Assembly: GCF_000243095.1 (NCBI RefSeq)
Contig: NZ_AHJE01000002.1
Location: 1-64,000 of the forward strand
Direction: 5' to 3'
From: Cupriavidus basilensis OR16
Lineage (GTDB): Bacteria > Pseudomonadota > Gammaproteobacteria > Burkholderiales > Burkholderiaceae
DNA: 64,000 nucleotides
The stretch's first letter is position 1. Each line of letters starts with the position of its first letter. The translations under genes were made by a program, and so were the position numbers. Below are positions 45,657-55,352 of the stretch, piece after piece. The notes below the pieces were generated by a model. It did not search any database. It saw only the letters and a list, made by a program, of their open reading frames with translations, and was not told where the DNA came from.

Positions 45657-46433
45657 CTAGCGGTGCCGGAACACCGCCGCCCTTCTCTCCAAAAACGCAT
45701 TCATCCCCTCCTTCAGATCCTCCGTGGCGAACAGCGCATGCAACTGCCGCCGCTCGAACAGGATTCCCTCGGACAGCGATGACTCATAGGCGCGGTTGAT
45801 CGCCTCCTTGACCGCCATCATCGACGGCAGCGAGAAGCCGGCAATCGTCTGCGCCACCGTCATCGCTTCATCCATCAACCGCTCGGCGGCCACCACCCGC
45901 GATACCAGCCCGCTGCGCTCCGCCTCAGCCGCATCCATGTTGCGCGCCGTCATGCACATGTCCATGGCTTTCGCCTTGGAGATGGCGCGCGGCAGGCGCT
46001 GCGTGCCGCCCGCGCCCGGGATGACCGCGAGCTTCAGCTCCGGCAGGCCGAACACCGCGTTGTCTGCCGCGATGAGAATATCGCAAGCCATGGCCAGCTC
46101 GCAGCCACCGCCAAGCGCGTAGCCGGCCACTGCGGCAATCACCGGCTTGCGCACTTTGCGCAGCGTCTCCCAGTTGCGCGTGATGTAGTTGGACTTGAAC
46201 ACGTCCATGTAATCCCAGCCGCGCATGGCTGCGATGTCGGCGCCGGCGGCGAAGGCCTTGTCGTTGCCGGTGATCACGATGGCGCCAATGCCATCGTCAT
46301 CGTCGCAGGCCAGCAGCGCCAGGCCGAGCGCATCCATCAGCGCATCGTTGAGCGCGTTCATCTGCCGGGGACGATTGAGCCGGATCACGGCAGCGCGGCC
46401 GGCGATTTCCAGCAGGATCGGGCTCTCGTTCAT
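45657..46433 (-). CDS. badK: Enoyl-CoA hydratase, probable cyclohex-1-ene-carboxyl-CoA hydratase
   Basis: This crotonase-family protein of about 258 residues has ITGNDKAFAAGADIAAMRG (oxyanion hole) and GYALGGGCELAMACDILIAA, with ELKLAVIPGAGGTQRLPR carrying the catalytic Glu. Its position after aliA, aliB, badI and badH makes hydration of cyclohex-1-ene-1-carboxyl-CoA the likely role. The start at MNESPIL was preferred; an ATG nine codons upstream overlaps aliA. Confidence 0.8.
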   Translation of the reverse strand: MNESPILLEIAGRAAVIRLNRPRQMNALNDALMDALGLALLACDDDDGIGAIVITGNDKAFAAGADIAAMRGWDYMDVFKSNYITRNWETLRKVRKPVIAAVAGYALGGGCELAMACDILIAADNAVFGLPELKLAVIPGAGGTQRLPRAISKAKAMDMCMTARNMDAAEAERSGLVSRVVAAERLMDEAMTVAQTIAGFSLPSMMAVKEAINRAYESSLSEGILFERRQLHALFATEDLKEGMNAFLERRAAVFRHR

Positions 46434-46446
46434 CGGGGCCGTTGCT

Positions 46447-48099
46447 TCACGTGCGTGCATTGGACTTGCCCTGCGCTTGTCCGTCCGCGCGAAGTTGCTC
46501 GCGCAGCCTGAATTTCTGGATCTTTCCCGCTGGCGTCGAGGGCAGCGCGCCCTGCACGACCAGCCGCTCGGGGATGTATTGCGCGGTCATCTTCTGCGCC
46601 TTGAGGAAGGCCACCATCGCCGCCATGTCGAATGCCTGGCCGTCGCGGGTCACGACGAAGGCGCAGGCGCGCTCGCCGAGGCGCTCGTCGGGATAGGCGA
46701 CGATGGCCACCTGCGCGATAGCCGGGTGGCGATACAGCAGGGTTTCAATTTCCACCACGGGAATGTTCTCGCCGCCGCGGATGATGACGTCCTTGCTGCG
46801 CCCGTCGATGCGGATATAGCCGTGCGCGTCGATGCGGGCGAGATCGCCGGTGTCAAACCAACCGTCGGCGTCGGTGTCGTTCAGGTGCGCACGGCGCAAG
46901 TAGCCGCCGAAGTTGGAGCAGGCGCGCACCAGCAAGCGGCCGGTGGTGCCGGCCGCTTGCGCCGCACCCGCGCCGTCGACCACGCGCACTTCCACACCGG
47001 GGAGCGGGCATCCGTCGGTGCTGGAGGCGCGTTCGTCGTCATCGTCGAGCCGCGTAGTGGTTACCGCGCCCATTTCCGACATGCCCCAGGCGGAGATCAC
47101 CTTGGCCCCCAGCGCGCCGCGCGCCTGCTCCACCAGGGCGCCGGGGATGGGCGCGCCGGCGCACAGGAACGCGCGCAACGAGGGCACGGCATCGCCGGTG
47201 TCGGTGACCGTGCGGGCCAGGTCGGTGAGGAACGGCGTGGAGGCCATGGTGAAGGTGACGCCCTCCTGCCGGATCAGCGCCACGGCCTTGCGCGGCTCCC
47301 AGATGTCCTGCAGCACGACGCTCGCGCCCAGCATGACCGGCATCATCAGGCCGTACATGAAGCCAGTCTGGTGGGCCATTGGCGAGGCCATCAGGACCAC
47401 GTCGCCGGCGCCCAGGCTCAGGCGTGCCGCGTAGCTGACGATGTTGGCCATGAGCGTATTGGACGAGTGCAACACACCCTTTGGCTCGCCAGTGGTGCCT
47501 GACGTGTAGATAAGCTGGGTGATGTCGTCCGGACCTGGGCGATGGCCCGTAGTCCAGTCTTGCGCGCCGGCGTCAGCCAGCAACGTCTCGAAGGCATTGG
47601 GCCCGGCGCCACCGATCACGACCACGTGCTGCAGGTCAGGCAGCGCCTGGCGCAAGCCATCGAACATCGCTTCGTAGTCAAACCCGCGAAAGCGCTTTGG
47701 AATCACCGCGACCTTGCTGCATGCGTGCCTGAGCATGAATGACAACTCGCGCTCGCGCAGGATCGGCATCAACGGGTTGAGCACCGCGCCAAGGCGCGAG
47801 CAGGCAAGGTAGAGCGTGGTGAACTCCCACCAGTTGGGCAACTGGCAGGACACGACATCGCCCGCGCCCACGCCCAGCCTGGCCAGGCCTGCCGCGATGC
47901 AGCCGGCCCGCGCGGCCAGTTGCCTGTAGGTCAGGCGCGTGGTCGCGCCGCTTTCCACCTGCAATGCAGTCAGCGCGACCTTGTTGGGGCAACGCGCCAG
48001 GCAATGGTCCAGCGCATCGTTGATGGTGCGCTCGGGCCAAAGCCCTTGCGCGACGCTGGTGGCGCGCCGCGGGGGCAGCAGGATGGCGTCGAAATCCAT
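46447..48099 (-). CDS. aliA: Cyclohexanecarboxylate-CoA ligase (AMP-forming)
   Basis: This 550-residue acyl-CoA ligase has P-loop YTSGTTGEPKG, WGMSEMGAVTTT, GWFDTGDLARI, RGGENIPVVEIE and catalytic Lys in PAGKIQKFRLR. The neighbours match the Rhodopseudomonas bad/ali gene set, so cyclohexanecarboxylate is the probable substrate. A 9-bp tandem repeat lies just upstream of its ribosome-binding site. Confidence 0.82.
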   Translation of the reverse strand: MDFDAILLPPRRATSVAQGLWPERTINDALDHCLARCPNKVALTALQVESGATTRLTYRQLAARAGCIAAGLARLGVGAGDVVSCQLPNWWEFTTLYLACSRLGAVLNPLMPILRERELSFMLRHACSKVAVIPKRFRGFDYEAMFDGLRQALPDLQHVVVIGGAGPNAFETLLADAGAQDWTTGHRPGPDDITQLIYTSGTTGEPKGVLHSSNTLMANIVSYAARLSLGAGDVVLMASPMAHQTGFMYGLMMPVMLGASVVLQDIWEPRKAVALIRQEGVTFTMASTPFLTDLARTVTDTGDAVPSLRAFLCAGAPIPGALVEQARGALGAKVISAWGMSEMGAVTTTRLDDDDERASSTDGCPLPGVEVRVVDGAGAAQAAGTTGRLLVRACSNFGGYLRRAHLNDTDADGWFDTGDLARIDAHGYIRIDGRSKDVIIRGGENIPVVEIETLLYRHPAIAQVAIVAYPDERLGERACAFVVTRDGQAFDMAAMVAFLKAQKMTAQYIPERLVVQGALPSTPAGKIQKFRLREQLRADGQAQGKSNART

Positions 48100-48110
48100 G
48101 GCGTGTCTCC

Positions 48111-48146
48111 TCGTTGTGGTCGTTGTGGCCGTTGGTGTCGTTGTGG
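48111..48146. repeat. 9-bp tandem repeat, 4 copies
   Basis: TCGTTGTGG at 48111, 48120 and 48138 with a variant copy CCGTTGGTG at 48129, in the leader of aliA. Confidence 0.85.
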
Positions 48147-48181
48147 CCAGGCTTGCCGTCCGGCTCTTCTCGCGGGCGATA

Positions 48182-49333
48182 TCAGGCCGGCACCGCTTCC
48201 CGGCCAGCGCGGGTGCGGGCGATGATGGTCTTCATGATCTGGGCCGTGCCGTCGCCGATCTGGAAACCGAGCACATCACGCAGGCGCTGCTCCATCGGGC
48301 CGCGGTCGTAGCCGCCGTGGCCGAACGACAGCAGGCACTGGTGCACCACGTCGTAAGCCAGCTTGGGCGCCCACCATTTGCACATCGCGGCTTCGGCCGT
48401 GTGCGGCAGGCCGCGGTCCTTCAGCCAGAGCGTCTGCAGGCACAGCAGGCGCGCCGCGGTGACCTGCGTCTCGAAATCCGCCAGCGGATGGGATACGCCC
48501 TGGAAAGCCGCCAGCGGCTTGCCGAAGGCCTGGCGCTCGGCCACGTATTCCCAGGTTTCTTCCAGGCTCGCCTTGGCCACCGCCAGCACCTGCAGGCCGA
48601 TCAGCGCGCGGGAGAAATCGAAGCCCTGCATCACCTGCACAAAGCCCTCGCCCTCCTTGCCAAGCAGGTGGCTGACGGGCACGCGTACGTTCTCGAAGAA
48701 GATCGAGCCGCGCCCGATGGCGCGCTGGCCGTGGCAGTCGAAGCGGTTGGTGGTGATGCCGGGCAGGTCCATCGGCACCAGCAACGCCGAGACGCCGCGC
48801 GCGCCCGCCTCCACGGAGCCGCTGCGCGCGAACACCACGGCGGCGTCGGCCTGGTCGGCCGCGGAAATGGAGGTCTTCTCGCCGTTGAGCACGTAGTGGT
48901 CGCCGTCACGCTCCATGCGCAAGCGCAGGCTGGCCGCATCGGAGCCGCCGCGCGGCTCGGTCAGCGCAATGGCGAACAGGGCCTCGCCTTGCGTCAGGCG
49001 CTGCAGCCACGGACGCGCGATCTCCGGGGCGGCGTGCTGAGCCAGGATCTGCCCGTTCAGCGAGGCCAGCAGGTTGACATAAGAGAGGCTAAGGTCGGCG
49101 CGTGCCACCTCTTCATGAATCACGCCGGCGGCCAGGCAGCCCAGCCCCTGGCCACCATACTGCTCGGGCAGTTCAGGGGCGATAAAGCCCATCTGGCCCA
49201 TTTCGCGCATCAGCGCGCGGTCAAGCTCGCGGGTGCGGTCGCGCGCCAGGAAGCCGGGCGCGATACGTTCGGTGGCGAAGCGGCGGGCATGATCGCCCAG
49301 TGCAACCAGGTCTTCGTCGAGATAGGGGTTCAT
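48182..49333 (-). CDS. aliB: Acyl-CoA dehydrogenase, probable cyclohexanecarboxyl-CoA dehydrogenase
   Basis: This 383-residue FAD flavoprotein has IALTEPRGGSDAASLR, YVLNGEKTSIS, ERQAFGKPLAAFQGVSHPLAD and a C-terminal FGHGGYDRGPMEQRLRDVLGFQIGDGTAQIMK. The last segment is the usual FAD/active-site tail with the IGDGT motif. It would introduce the ring double bond. It lies between aliA and badI on the same strand. Confidence 0.84.
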   Translation of the reverse strand: MNPYLDEDLVALGDHARRFATERIAPGFLARDRTRELDRALMREMGQMGFIAPELPEQYGGQGLGCLAAGVIHEEVARADLSLSYVNLLASLNGQILAQHAAPEIARPWLQRLTQGEALFAIALTEPRGGSDAASLRLRMERDGDHYVLNGEKTSISAADQADAAVVFARSGSVEAGARGVSALLVPMDLPGITTNRFDCHGQRAIGRGSIFFENVRVPVSHLLGKEGEGFVQVMQGFDFSRALIGLQVLAVAKASLEETWEYVAERQAFGKPLAAFQGVSHPLADFETQVTAARLLCLQTLWLKDRGLPHTAEAAMCKWWAPKLAYDVVHQCLLSFGHGGYDRGPMEQRLRDVLGFQIGDGTAQIMKTIIARTRAGREAVPA

Positions 49334-49415
49334 GGCGTCTCCAGGATGTCTTGCCGCATGGCGCGCTGATGCGATGCGCCATGCGGCCGCGTTGCTTGTG
49401 CCGGCAATGGCTGGC

Positions 49416-50198
49416 TCACTTCGCGTACTTGCGAAAGTCGGGCTTGCGCTTTTCCTGGAAGGCGGTGACGCCCTCGCGCGATTCCTCGGTGTCGTAATAG
49501 AGCTTGAGCGCGTACATGCCCATGCCGGCAATGCCGCTCTGGTGGGCCGTGTCCATGTTGAACGAGCGCTTGGCGATGGCCAGCGCGGTGGGGCTCTTCT
49601 CCATGATCTCGTCGCACCACTTCTGCACTTCGGCATCGAGCTGTTCATGCGGGACGACGGTGTTGACGAGGCCCATGGCGAGGGCTTCGGTGGCCGGATA
49701 GCGGCGGCACATGTACCAGATCTCGCGCGCTTTTTTCTCGCCGACCACGCGAGCCAGGAACGCCGTGCCATAGCCGGGATCGACCGAGCCGACCTTGGGG
49801 CCGACCTGCCCGAACACGGCCCTCTCGGAGGCGATGGTGAAGTCGCAGATCGTGCAGATGACGTTGCCACCGCCGATGGCGTAGCCCTGCACGCGGGCGA
49901 TCACTGGCTTGGGCACGTCACGGATGGCGTTGTGCAGTTCCTCCATCGGCAGGCCGATGGTGCCACGGCCGTCGTACTGGCCTTCGTGGGCGGACTGGTC
50001 GCCGCCGGTGCAGAACGCTTTTTCGCCGGCGCCGGCGAGCACGATGGCGCCGATCTCCCGGTCATAGCCGGCGCGGTTGATGGCGTGGATCAGCTCGTCG
50101 CAGGTGCGCCCGCGGAAGGCGTTCATCTTCTCCGGACGGTTGATGGTGATCCAGGCCGCGCCGTGGCGCACTTCGTAGAGGATGTCTTCGTAGTTCAT
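49416..50198 (-). CDS. badI: 2-ketocyclohexanecarboxyl-CoA hydrolase
   Basis: This 260-residue crotonase/MenB-like enzyme opens the ring by hydrolytic C-C cleavage to pimelyl-CoA. Characteristic stretches are AFRGRTCDELIHAIN, FCTGGDQSAHEGQYDGRG, GYAIGGGNVICTICDFTIA and GPKVGSVDPGYGTAFLARVVG, the last typical of BadI/MenB. Start MNYEDILYEV. Confidence 0.88.
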   Translation of the reverse strand: MNYEDILYEVRHGAAWITINRPEKMNAFRGRTCDELIHAINRAGYDREIGAIVLAGAGEKAFCTGGDQSAHEGQYDGRGTIGLPMEELHNAIRDVPKPVIARVQGYAIGGGNVICTICDFTIASERAVFGQVGPKVGSVDPGYGTAFLARVVGEKKAREIWYMCRRYPATEALAMGLVNTVVPHEQLDAEVQKWCDEIMEKSPTALAIAKRSFNMDTAHQSGIAGMGMYALKLYYDTEESREGVTAFQEKRKPDFRKYAK

Positions 50199-50248
50199 GG
50201 TCTTTGTCTCCGTTGTCTGCGTTGTCGTCGATATCGCCGCAGCCGCAT

Positions 50249-51016
50249 TCAGCCGTTCATGGTCAGGCCGCCCGACACGCTCAGCACCTGCCCGGTAATA
50301 AACGCCGCGTCGTCGCCGGCGAAGAACAGGATCGCGCCGGGCAGGTCGTCCGGCTGGCCGATGCGGCCCAGCGGGATCGAGCGGGTGAAGGCTTCGATCA
50401 GCTTTTCCGGATTGCCGGCGCCTTGCTTGTAATCCTCGAACAGCGCGGTATCGGTCGGGCCCGGGCACACCACGTTGACGGTGATGCCGTGGCGGGCGTG
50501 CTCGCGGGCGATGGTCTTCGAGAACGACACCAGGCCGCCCTTGCACGCGGCGTAGACCGCCTCGCCGGATGAGCCCACCCGCGCCGCGTCGGAGGCGATG
50601 TTGACGATGCGCCCGCGCTTGCGCTCCACCATGCCGGGCAGCACCGCGTGGTGCATATGCAGCGCGCCGGTGAGGTTGATGGCGATCAAGCGGTCCCATT
50701 GCGCCGGCTCTGTCTTGGTAAAGGGCTTGAACACGTCCCAGCCGGCGTTGTTGACCAGCACGTCGATCGGGCCAAGCTGGCTGGTGGTGGCCGCCACGGC
50801 AGCGTCGACGCTGACGCGGTCCGTGATGTCGCACTGGAAGGCCTCGGCACGGCCACCGTCTTCGCAGATACGCTCGGCTACCTGCTGCGCGGCCGCCAGG
50901 TTCAGGTCCAGCACCGCCACGGCGGCGCCCTCGCGCGCAAAGCGCCGGCAGGTTGCCCCGCCGATGCCACCACCACCACCGGTCACGATGACCGTCTTGC
51001 CTTCGAGTCTTTGCAC
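50249..51016 (-). CDS. badH: 2-hydroxycyclohexanecarboxyl-CoA dehydrogenase (SDR)
   Basis: This 255-residue short-chain dehydrogenase has TGGGGGIGGATCRRF (NAD loop), NNAGWDVFKPF, the catalytic S and YxxxK region (NIASDAARVGSSGEAVYAACKGG) and a C-terminal ITGQVLSVSGGLTMNG. It is the first gene of the minus-strand operon and divergent from the MarR regulator. Confidence 0.86.
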   Translation of the reverse strand: MQRLEGKTVIVTGGGGGIGGATCRRFAREGAAVAVLDLNLAAAQQVAERICEDGGRAEAFQCDITDRVSVDAAVAATTSQLGPIDVLVNNAGWDVFKPFTKTEPAQWDRLIAINLTGALHMHHAVLPGMVERKRGRIVNIASDAARVGSSGEAVYAACKGGLVSFSKTIAREHARHGITVNVVCPGPTDTALFEDYKQGAGNPEKLIEAFTRSIPLGRIGQPDDLPGAILFFAGDDAAFITGQVLSVSGGLTMNG

Positions 51017-51079
51017 AGTGTTCTCCTACGTGGTCCAGGGTGCTATCGTGCGGCTATCGCGTCGCGCGCCAGCGGTTAA

Positions 51080-51101
51080 ATACGTAAATATATTGACGTA
51101 T
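51080..51101. promoter_or_regulatory. Candidate MarR (BadR) operator
   Basis: ATACGT, ten AT-rich bases, then ACGTAT form a perfect 6-bp inverted repeat in the 132-base space between badH and the divergent MarR gene. MarR regulators normally bind such sites to control both promoters. Confidence 0.6.
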
Positions 51102-51148
51102 ATTAGGCGGGCAGATGGACCAATGCAAGTACGGCTACTGTGGAATTT

Positions 51149-51670
51149 ATGATGGTTAACCCCAATTTTGATGATGATCTTGCGCCTGCGGCACGCATGG
51201 AAATGGCAAACAGACTGTTCTTTCGCCTGTACCAATGTGCAAATATGTTGCATAAAACGGGGTCAAGGGCGGTCGAGGCCGAAGGCCTGACGACGCAGCA
51301 GTGGGCCGTGCTGGGCGCGCTGTCGCGGCCGCAGGCGGCCGATGGCATGAGCGTGGGCGACCTGGCGCGCTACTTGATGGTGAGCCGGCAGAACCTGTCG
51401 GGGCTGATCAGCCGCATGGAGCGCGACGGCCACCTGAGCATGGCGCCCGACGGGCGCGACCGGCGCTCGCGGCTGGTCACCATGACCCAGACCGGGCGCC
51501 ATGTGTGGCTGCGCCTGGCGCAGCCCAAGATCCGGGATTACTACGAGCGGGCGCTGGCCGATTTTTCAACCGGCGACATCACCCACACGTTGCACTACCT
51601 GCTCAAGCTGCTGGAGAACATGAAGGGACTGGATGCCGAAGGGCCCACGGCGGAGGATGGGCGGGAGTGA
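51149..51670 (+). CDS. badR: MarR-family regulator
   Basis: This protein of about 173 residues has the MarR winged helix: LTTQQWAVLGALSRP, SVGDLARYLMVSRQNLSGLISRMERDGHL and wing APDGRDRRSRLVTMTQTG. Divergence from badH points to control of the bad/ali operon in response to a CoA-ester, as for BadR. Starts at 51140 (GTG), 51149 or 51152 are possible. Confidence 0.82.
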   Translation: MMVNPNFDDDLAPAARMEMANRLFFRLYQCANMLHKTGSRAVEAEGLTTQQWAVLGALSRPQAADGMSVGDLARYLMVSRQNLSGLISRMERDGHLSMAPDGRDRRSRLVTMTQTGRHVWLRLAQPKIRDYYERALADFSTGDITHTLHYLLKLLENMKGLDAEGPTAEDGRE

Positions 51671-51721
51671 GGCGGAATGCGTGAAGGGGGGGACGCAAAC
51701 CGGCAACCAGCGCCGGCGCTT

Positions 51722-51780
51722 GCGTCATTGCGTCATTGCGTCATTGCGTCATTGCGTCATTGCGTCATTGCGTCATTGCG
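51722..51780. repeat. Perfect 8-bp tandem repeat, 7.4 copies
   Basis: GCGTCATT is repeated seven times without error and followed by GCG. It lies between the MarR gene and the convergent Bug-receptor gene. Confidence 0.97.
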
Positions 51781-51804
51781 CTATCGCGTAATGACGCTGT
51801 CGCC

Positions 51805-52884
51805 TTATTCAGCCTTGATGCCGCGCGCGCGGATCAGTTCGGCCCAGCTCGCGCTTTCCTGGCGGATGCGCGTGGCTAGCGCATCAGGCGTGCTGGCAAC
51901 CGGCTCCATGCCCTGGCGCGCCAGTTCCTCACGCACCGCCTTGCCGTCGAAGACTTCACGCACGTCGGCATGGAGCGCCTCCACCACCGGCGCCGGCGTG
52001 GCGTGCGGCACCAGCAGCGCGTACCACGAGCTGACCTCGATGCCGCGCACGCCCTGCTCTGCCAGCGACGGAATCGCGGGCGCCGCGGGCGAGCGGCTGG
52101 CCTGGGTCACGGCCAGCGCGCGCAACGCGCCGGAGCGGATGAAGGGCGCCAGCGTGGGCAGCGTGCCGAACAGGATCGGCACCTGCCCGCCCACCACGTC
52201 GTTGAGCGCCTGCGTGGTGCCCTTATAAGGCACATGCAGCAGCGCGACGCCGGTCTGCTGGCGGAACAGCTCGCCAGCCAGGTGCAGACCACTGCCCACA
52301 CCGGGGCTGGCATAGCCAAGCGGCGGAGTGGCGCGCCGGGCCAGCGCTACCAGTTCCTGCACGGAGCTTGCACGCACGGAAGGGTGCACCGCCAGCACAT
52401 TGGGCGAACTTGCCAGCAGCGAAACGGGAAGGAAGTCGCGCTCGACGTGATAAGACAGCGACGGGAACAGCGTGGGGTTGATGGTCAGGGTTGCCGGCCG
52501 GCGCTACCAGCAAGGTGCAGCCATCCCCCGCGCGCGGCGCGCGGCGTCCATGCCGATGTTGCCGTTGGCACCGGGCTTGTTGTCCACCACCACGGTGACG
52601 CCACGGCGCTGGTGCAAACCCTGCGCGAGCGTGCGCGCCAGCAGATCGGCAGGGCCGGCGGCCGGAAACGGCACGACGATGCGCAGCGCGCTGCAGGCTG
52701 TGGCCGGTTGCACGGCCCGGCCAGCGGGGGCCGCGCCAGCCCACGGGCTGGCGAGCGCGAGGCAGGCAATGGCAGGCCCGCGCAGTGCGCGCCTAATGTT
52801 TGGTTCGGACTTCAGATGTCGCACTCGAGGGGCCTGCTGAGCGGTTGGCGTAATGAGGGTGATCTCTTGGCTTTCAACTTTCAA
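51805..52884 (-). pseudogene. Bug-family periplasmic binding protein with two compensating frameshifts
   Basis: The N-terminal part (signal RALRGPAIACLALASPWAGA, then LRIVVPFPAAGPADLLA and VVDNKPGANGNIGMDAAR) and the C-terminal part (LLHVPYKGTTQALNDVVGGQVPILF to the end) share one frame. The middle, GDGCTLLVAPAG, is in another. The first break is at a run of five G near 52526 and the second near 52490, after which TLTINPTLFPSLSYH resumes the original frame. One-base errors in both would explain it; as read, the protein stops at 52504. GTG at 52824 is an alternative start. Confidence 0.7.
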
Positions 52885-53114
52885 CTTTTAGGTTTTAGCC
52901 GTTATTTGTTTTATATATAAAACCAAAGATCGCTATTGAAACAAAAGAAATATAGCCGGTCCTTTTAGGCGCCGAGACTAGGGTAAACACTTGGTTTTTG
53001 GAGAGGGAGGTATCGCGCCTACACTGAAGACGGCCCCCGCTGTCCGGCGCACACCGTTCATGCCACATCCGCGGCACGCGAACACGCTGCAAAGGGGCAA
53101 CCAAGGAGGCTGCC

Positions 53115-53456
53115 GTGCAAGGCTTCCAGCTCACCCTGTTCACCATCGAAAACCGCCGCCATCACGGCAAGCAGCTATCCCACTGGCTGCTGCAGATCCT
53201 GCGCGAGCTGCATATCCGCGGTGCCACGCATATCGTGGCGGCCGAAGGCATCGGCCATGACCGACGCTTTCATACCTGGCATTTCATGGAGCTGGCCGAC
53301 CGGCCGGAGGAGATCACCGTGATTGCCACGGAGGAAGAGGTGCAGCGCTTGTTCGACCGCCTCGCCCTGGAAGACATCCAGGTGTTCTACGCCAAGACGC
53401 CGGTGGAGTTCGGCTTCCTGGGGAAAAGCAGCGCGCCAGGGGCGCAGGGCCCCTGA
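53115..53456 (+). CDS. DUF190 family protein (PII-like fold)
   Basis: This 113-residue protein with QGFQLTLFTIENRRHHGKQLSHWLL, GATHIVAAEGIGHDRRFH and FMELADRPEEITVIATEEEVQRLF, ending YAKTPVEFGFLG, matches the DUF190 pattern. Members have a PII-like fold and often accompany fluoride or ion transporters; function is unresolved here. GTG start with AAGGAGG upstream. Confidence 0.85.
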   Translation: MQGFQLTLFTIENRRHHGKQLSHWLLQILRELHIRGATHIVAAEGIGHDRRFHTWHFMELADRPEEITVIATEEEVQRLFDRLALEDIQVFYAKTPVEFGFLGKSSAPGAQGP

Positions 53457-53484
53457 CCTGGCCGGACGGCCAGCGTGGCGCCAG

Positions 53485-55141
53485 TCAATCCATGCTGGCC
53501 GCCACGCTGGCGCCGGTGCTGCCACGCAGGGTGGCCTCGGGCAAACGCGCCACCAGGAACGGCGCCAACAGCGACACGGCGGCGCTGAGCAGGAACAGGG
53601 TACGGAACGCCACTTCGGCCGCCGCCCGCACCGCGCCGGCATCGGCCGTATCGCCGCCCACCATGGCACGGTGGAACATGCTCATCAGGATGTCCTCGCC
53701 GCCGGCCAGGTCCGCCACGCCCATGCCGCTATGGCGCAGCAGCGCGATCAGCACCGTGGTCAGCACCGCCACGCCGACCGCGCCGCCGAGCATGCGCGAG
53801 AAGGCGGTCAGCGCCGTGGCCACGCCCACCTGGTGCGCGGGCACAGCGTTCTGAGTGGCGACCAGGCCGCTGGGCAACTGCAGCCCGATGGCCAGGCCGA
53901 GGGTCACCATCGCCAGCGCGGTCAGCAGTACCGCATGCGGATCGACAAACGCCAGCGCAACGATCGCCAGCGGCGCGGCCAGCGAGCCTGCCAGTTGCAG
54001 CGGCTTGTAGCGGCCGCTCCACGTCATCAGCCGGCCCGAGATACGCGCCGAACGGGATGGACAGCGTCAGCGGCACCAGCCGCAGCGCGGCGCCATCGGC
54101 CTGCACGCCGCCCACCACCTGGAAGCGCAGCGGCAGCAGCACGGACATGGCGATCAGCTGGAAGAAGCACAGGAACAGGGTGACGCAGCAGATCGTGACC
54201 GTCGGCACGCGCAACATGTCCAGCGGGATCATCGGATCGGTTACCCGGCGCTCCTGCCACACGAACAGCGCCATGGCGACCAACCCGGCCGCCAGCAGGC
54301 CAAGCGTCTGCGGCGTTGCGGCCGACTGCCCTTGCCCGAGCCGGGTCAGGAACACCAGCACGCCGGTCAGGCCGCCACCGAACAGCAGTGCGCCAACGTA
54401 ATCGATGCGATGGCGGCGCCCGCCCGCCGGCAGGTGCTTGAGCGCGCGGCGGACCACCAGCAGCGCGATCAGCGCCAGCGGCAGGTTGATCCAGAAAATC
54501 CAGCGCCATGACAGGTAGTGCGCCAGGTAGCCGCCGATCACCGGGCCGGCCATGCTGGCCACGGCCCATACGCCGCTCACATAGCCCTGGTAGCGGCCAC
54601 GGTCACGCAGCGGCACCACATCGGCAATCGTGGCTTGCGACACCGAGATCAGCCCGCCGCCGCCCAGCCCTTGCAGGATGCGCGCGATGATCAGCTGCGG
54701 CATGGTCTGCGCCATCGCGCAGGCGATGGAGGCCAGGAAGAACAGCACGATGGCGAACGAGAGTACCGAGCGCCGTCCGAGCAGGTCGGACAGCTTGCCG
54801 TAGATCGGCGTCACCACCGTGGAGGCCACCAGGTAGGCCGAGACCACCCAGGCCATTTCTTCGAAACCGTTGAGCTGCAGCGCGATTTCCGGCAGCACCA
54901 CGGCCACGATCGATTGCTCCAGCGCACCCAGCAGGATCGCCAGCATCAGCCCGAAGATGATCTGCATGACAGGCACCGGCGGCACCGCCGGAGGGCCGGA
55001 TGCCGTGTTGCCAGGCTTGCCGGCAGGATCGGCGGCCGAGGAGGAAGCCGAAGTGACGGAAGCGGTTGCGCTCGCGGGTGGCTGGGGGGAGGAAGGCGGA
55101 GCTGAAGCCGCCGGGAAGGGCGGCACGGAGACGGCGGTCAT
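53485..55141 (-). pseudogene. DHA2-type MFS drug efflux transporter with one frameshift
   Basis: A 14-helix EmrB/QacA-like transporter has motif A region YGKLSDLLGRRSVL, ILQGLGGGGLISVSQATIADVV, GYVSGVWAVASMAGPVIGGYLA and SWRWIFWINLPLAL. After IPFGAYLG (near 54033) the frame shifts and continues as RLMTWSGRYKPLQLAGSLAA through the last helices to 53485. One base near GGGCC is probably missing. A Pro/Ala/Ser-rich N-terminal tail of about 55 residues precedes helix 1. Intact, it would export hydrophobic drugs by proton antiport. Confidence 0.75.
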
Positions 55142-55352
55142 GGGCTGGAGGGAGAGAGAACGCTTGCGGCCAGGGACATGGAGTGCGACGCCACCTCGAA
55201 CGGGCCGCGTCGCTCCTGTCTGTTTTTTGTATACAAGGGCGTCATTGTAGGCCTAAGCCTGCCGCCTTGCAGCCGCCTCCCCGGCCGGCCTGCCGGAACC
55301 GGAACCGGAACGCCGCCGCTGCGCTACGCAGCAAACGGCGACGTGGCCGGGC

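Noticed and set aside
51722-51780. CRISPR array
   Set aside because: The units are 8 bp and directly adjacent, with no unique spacers and no cas genes.
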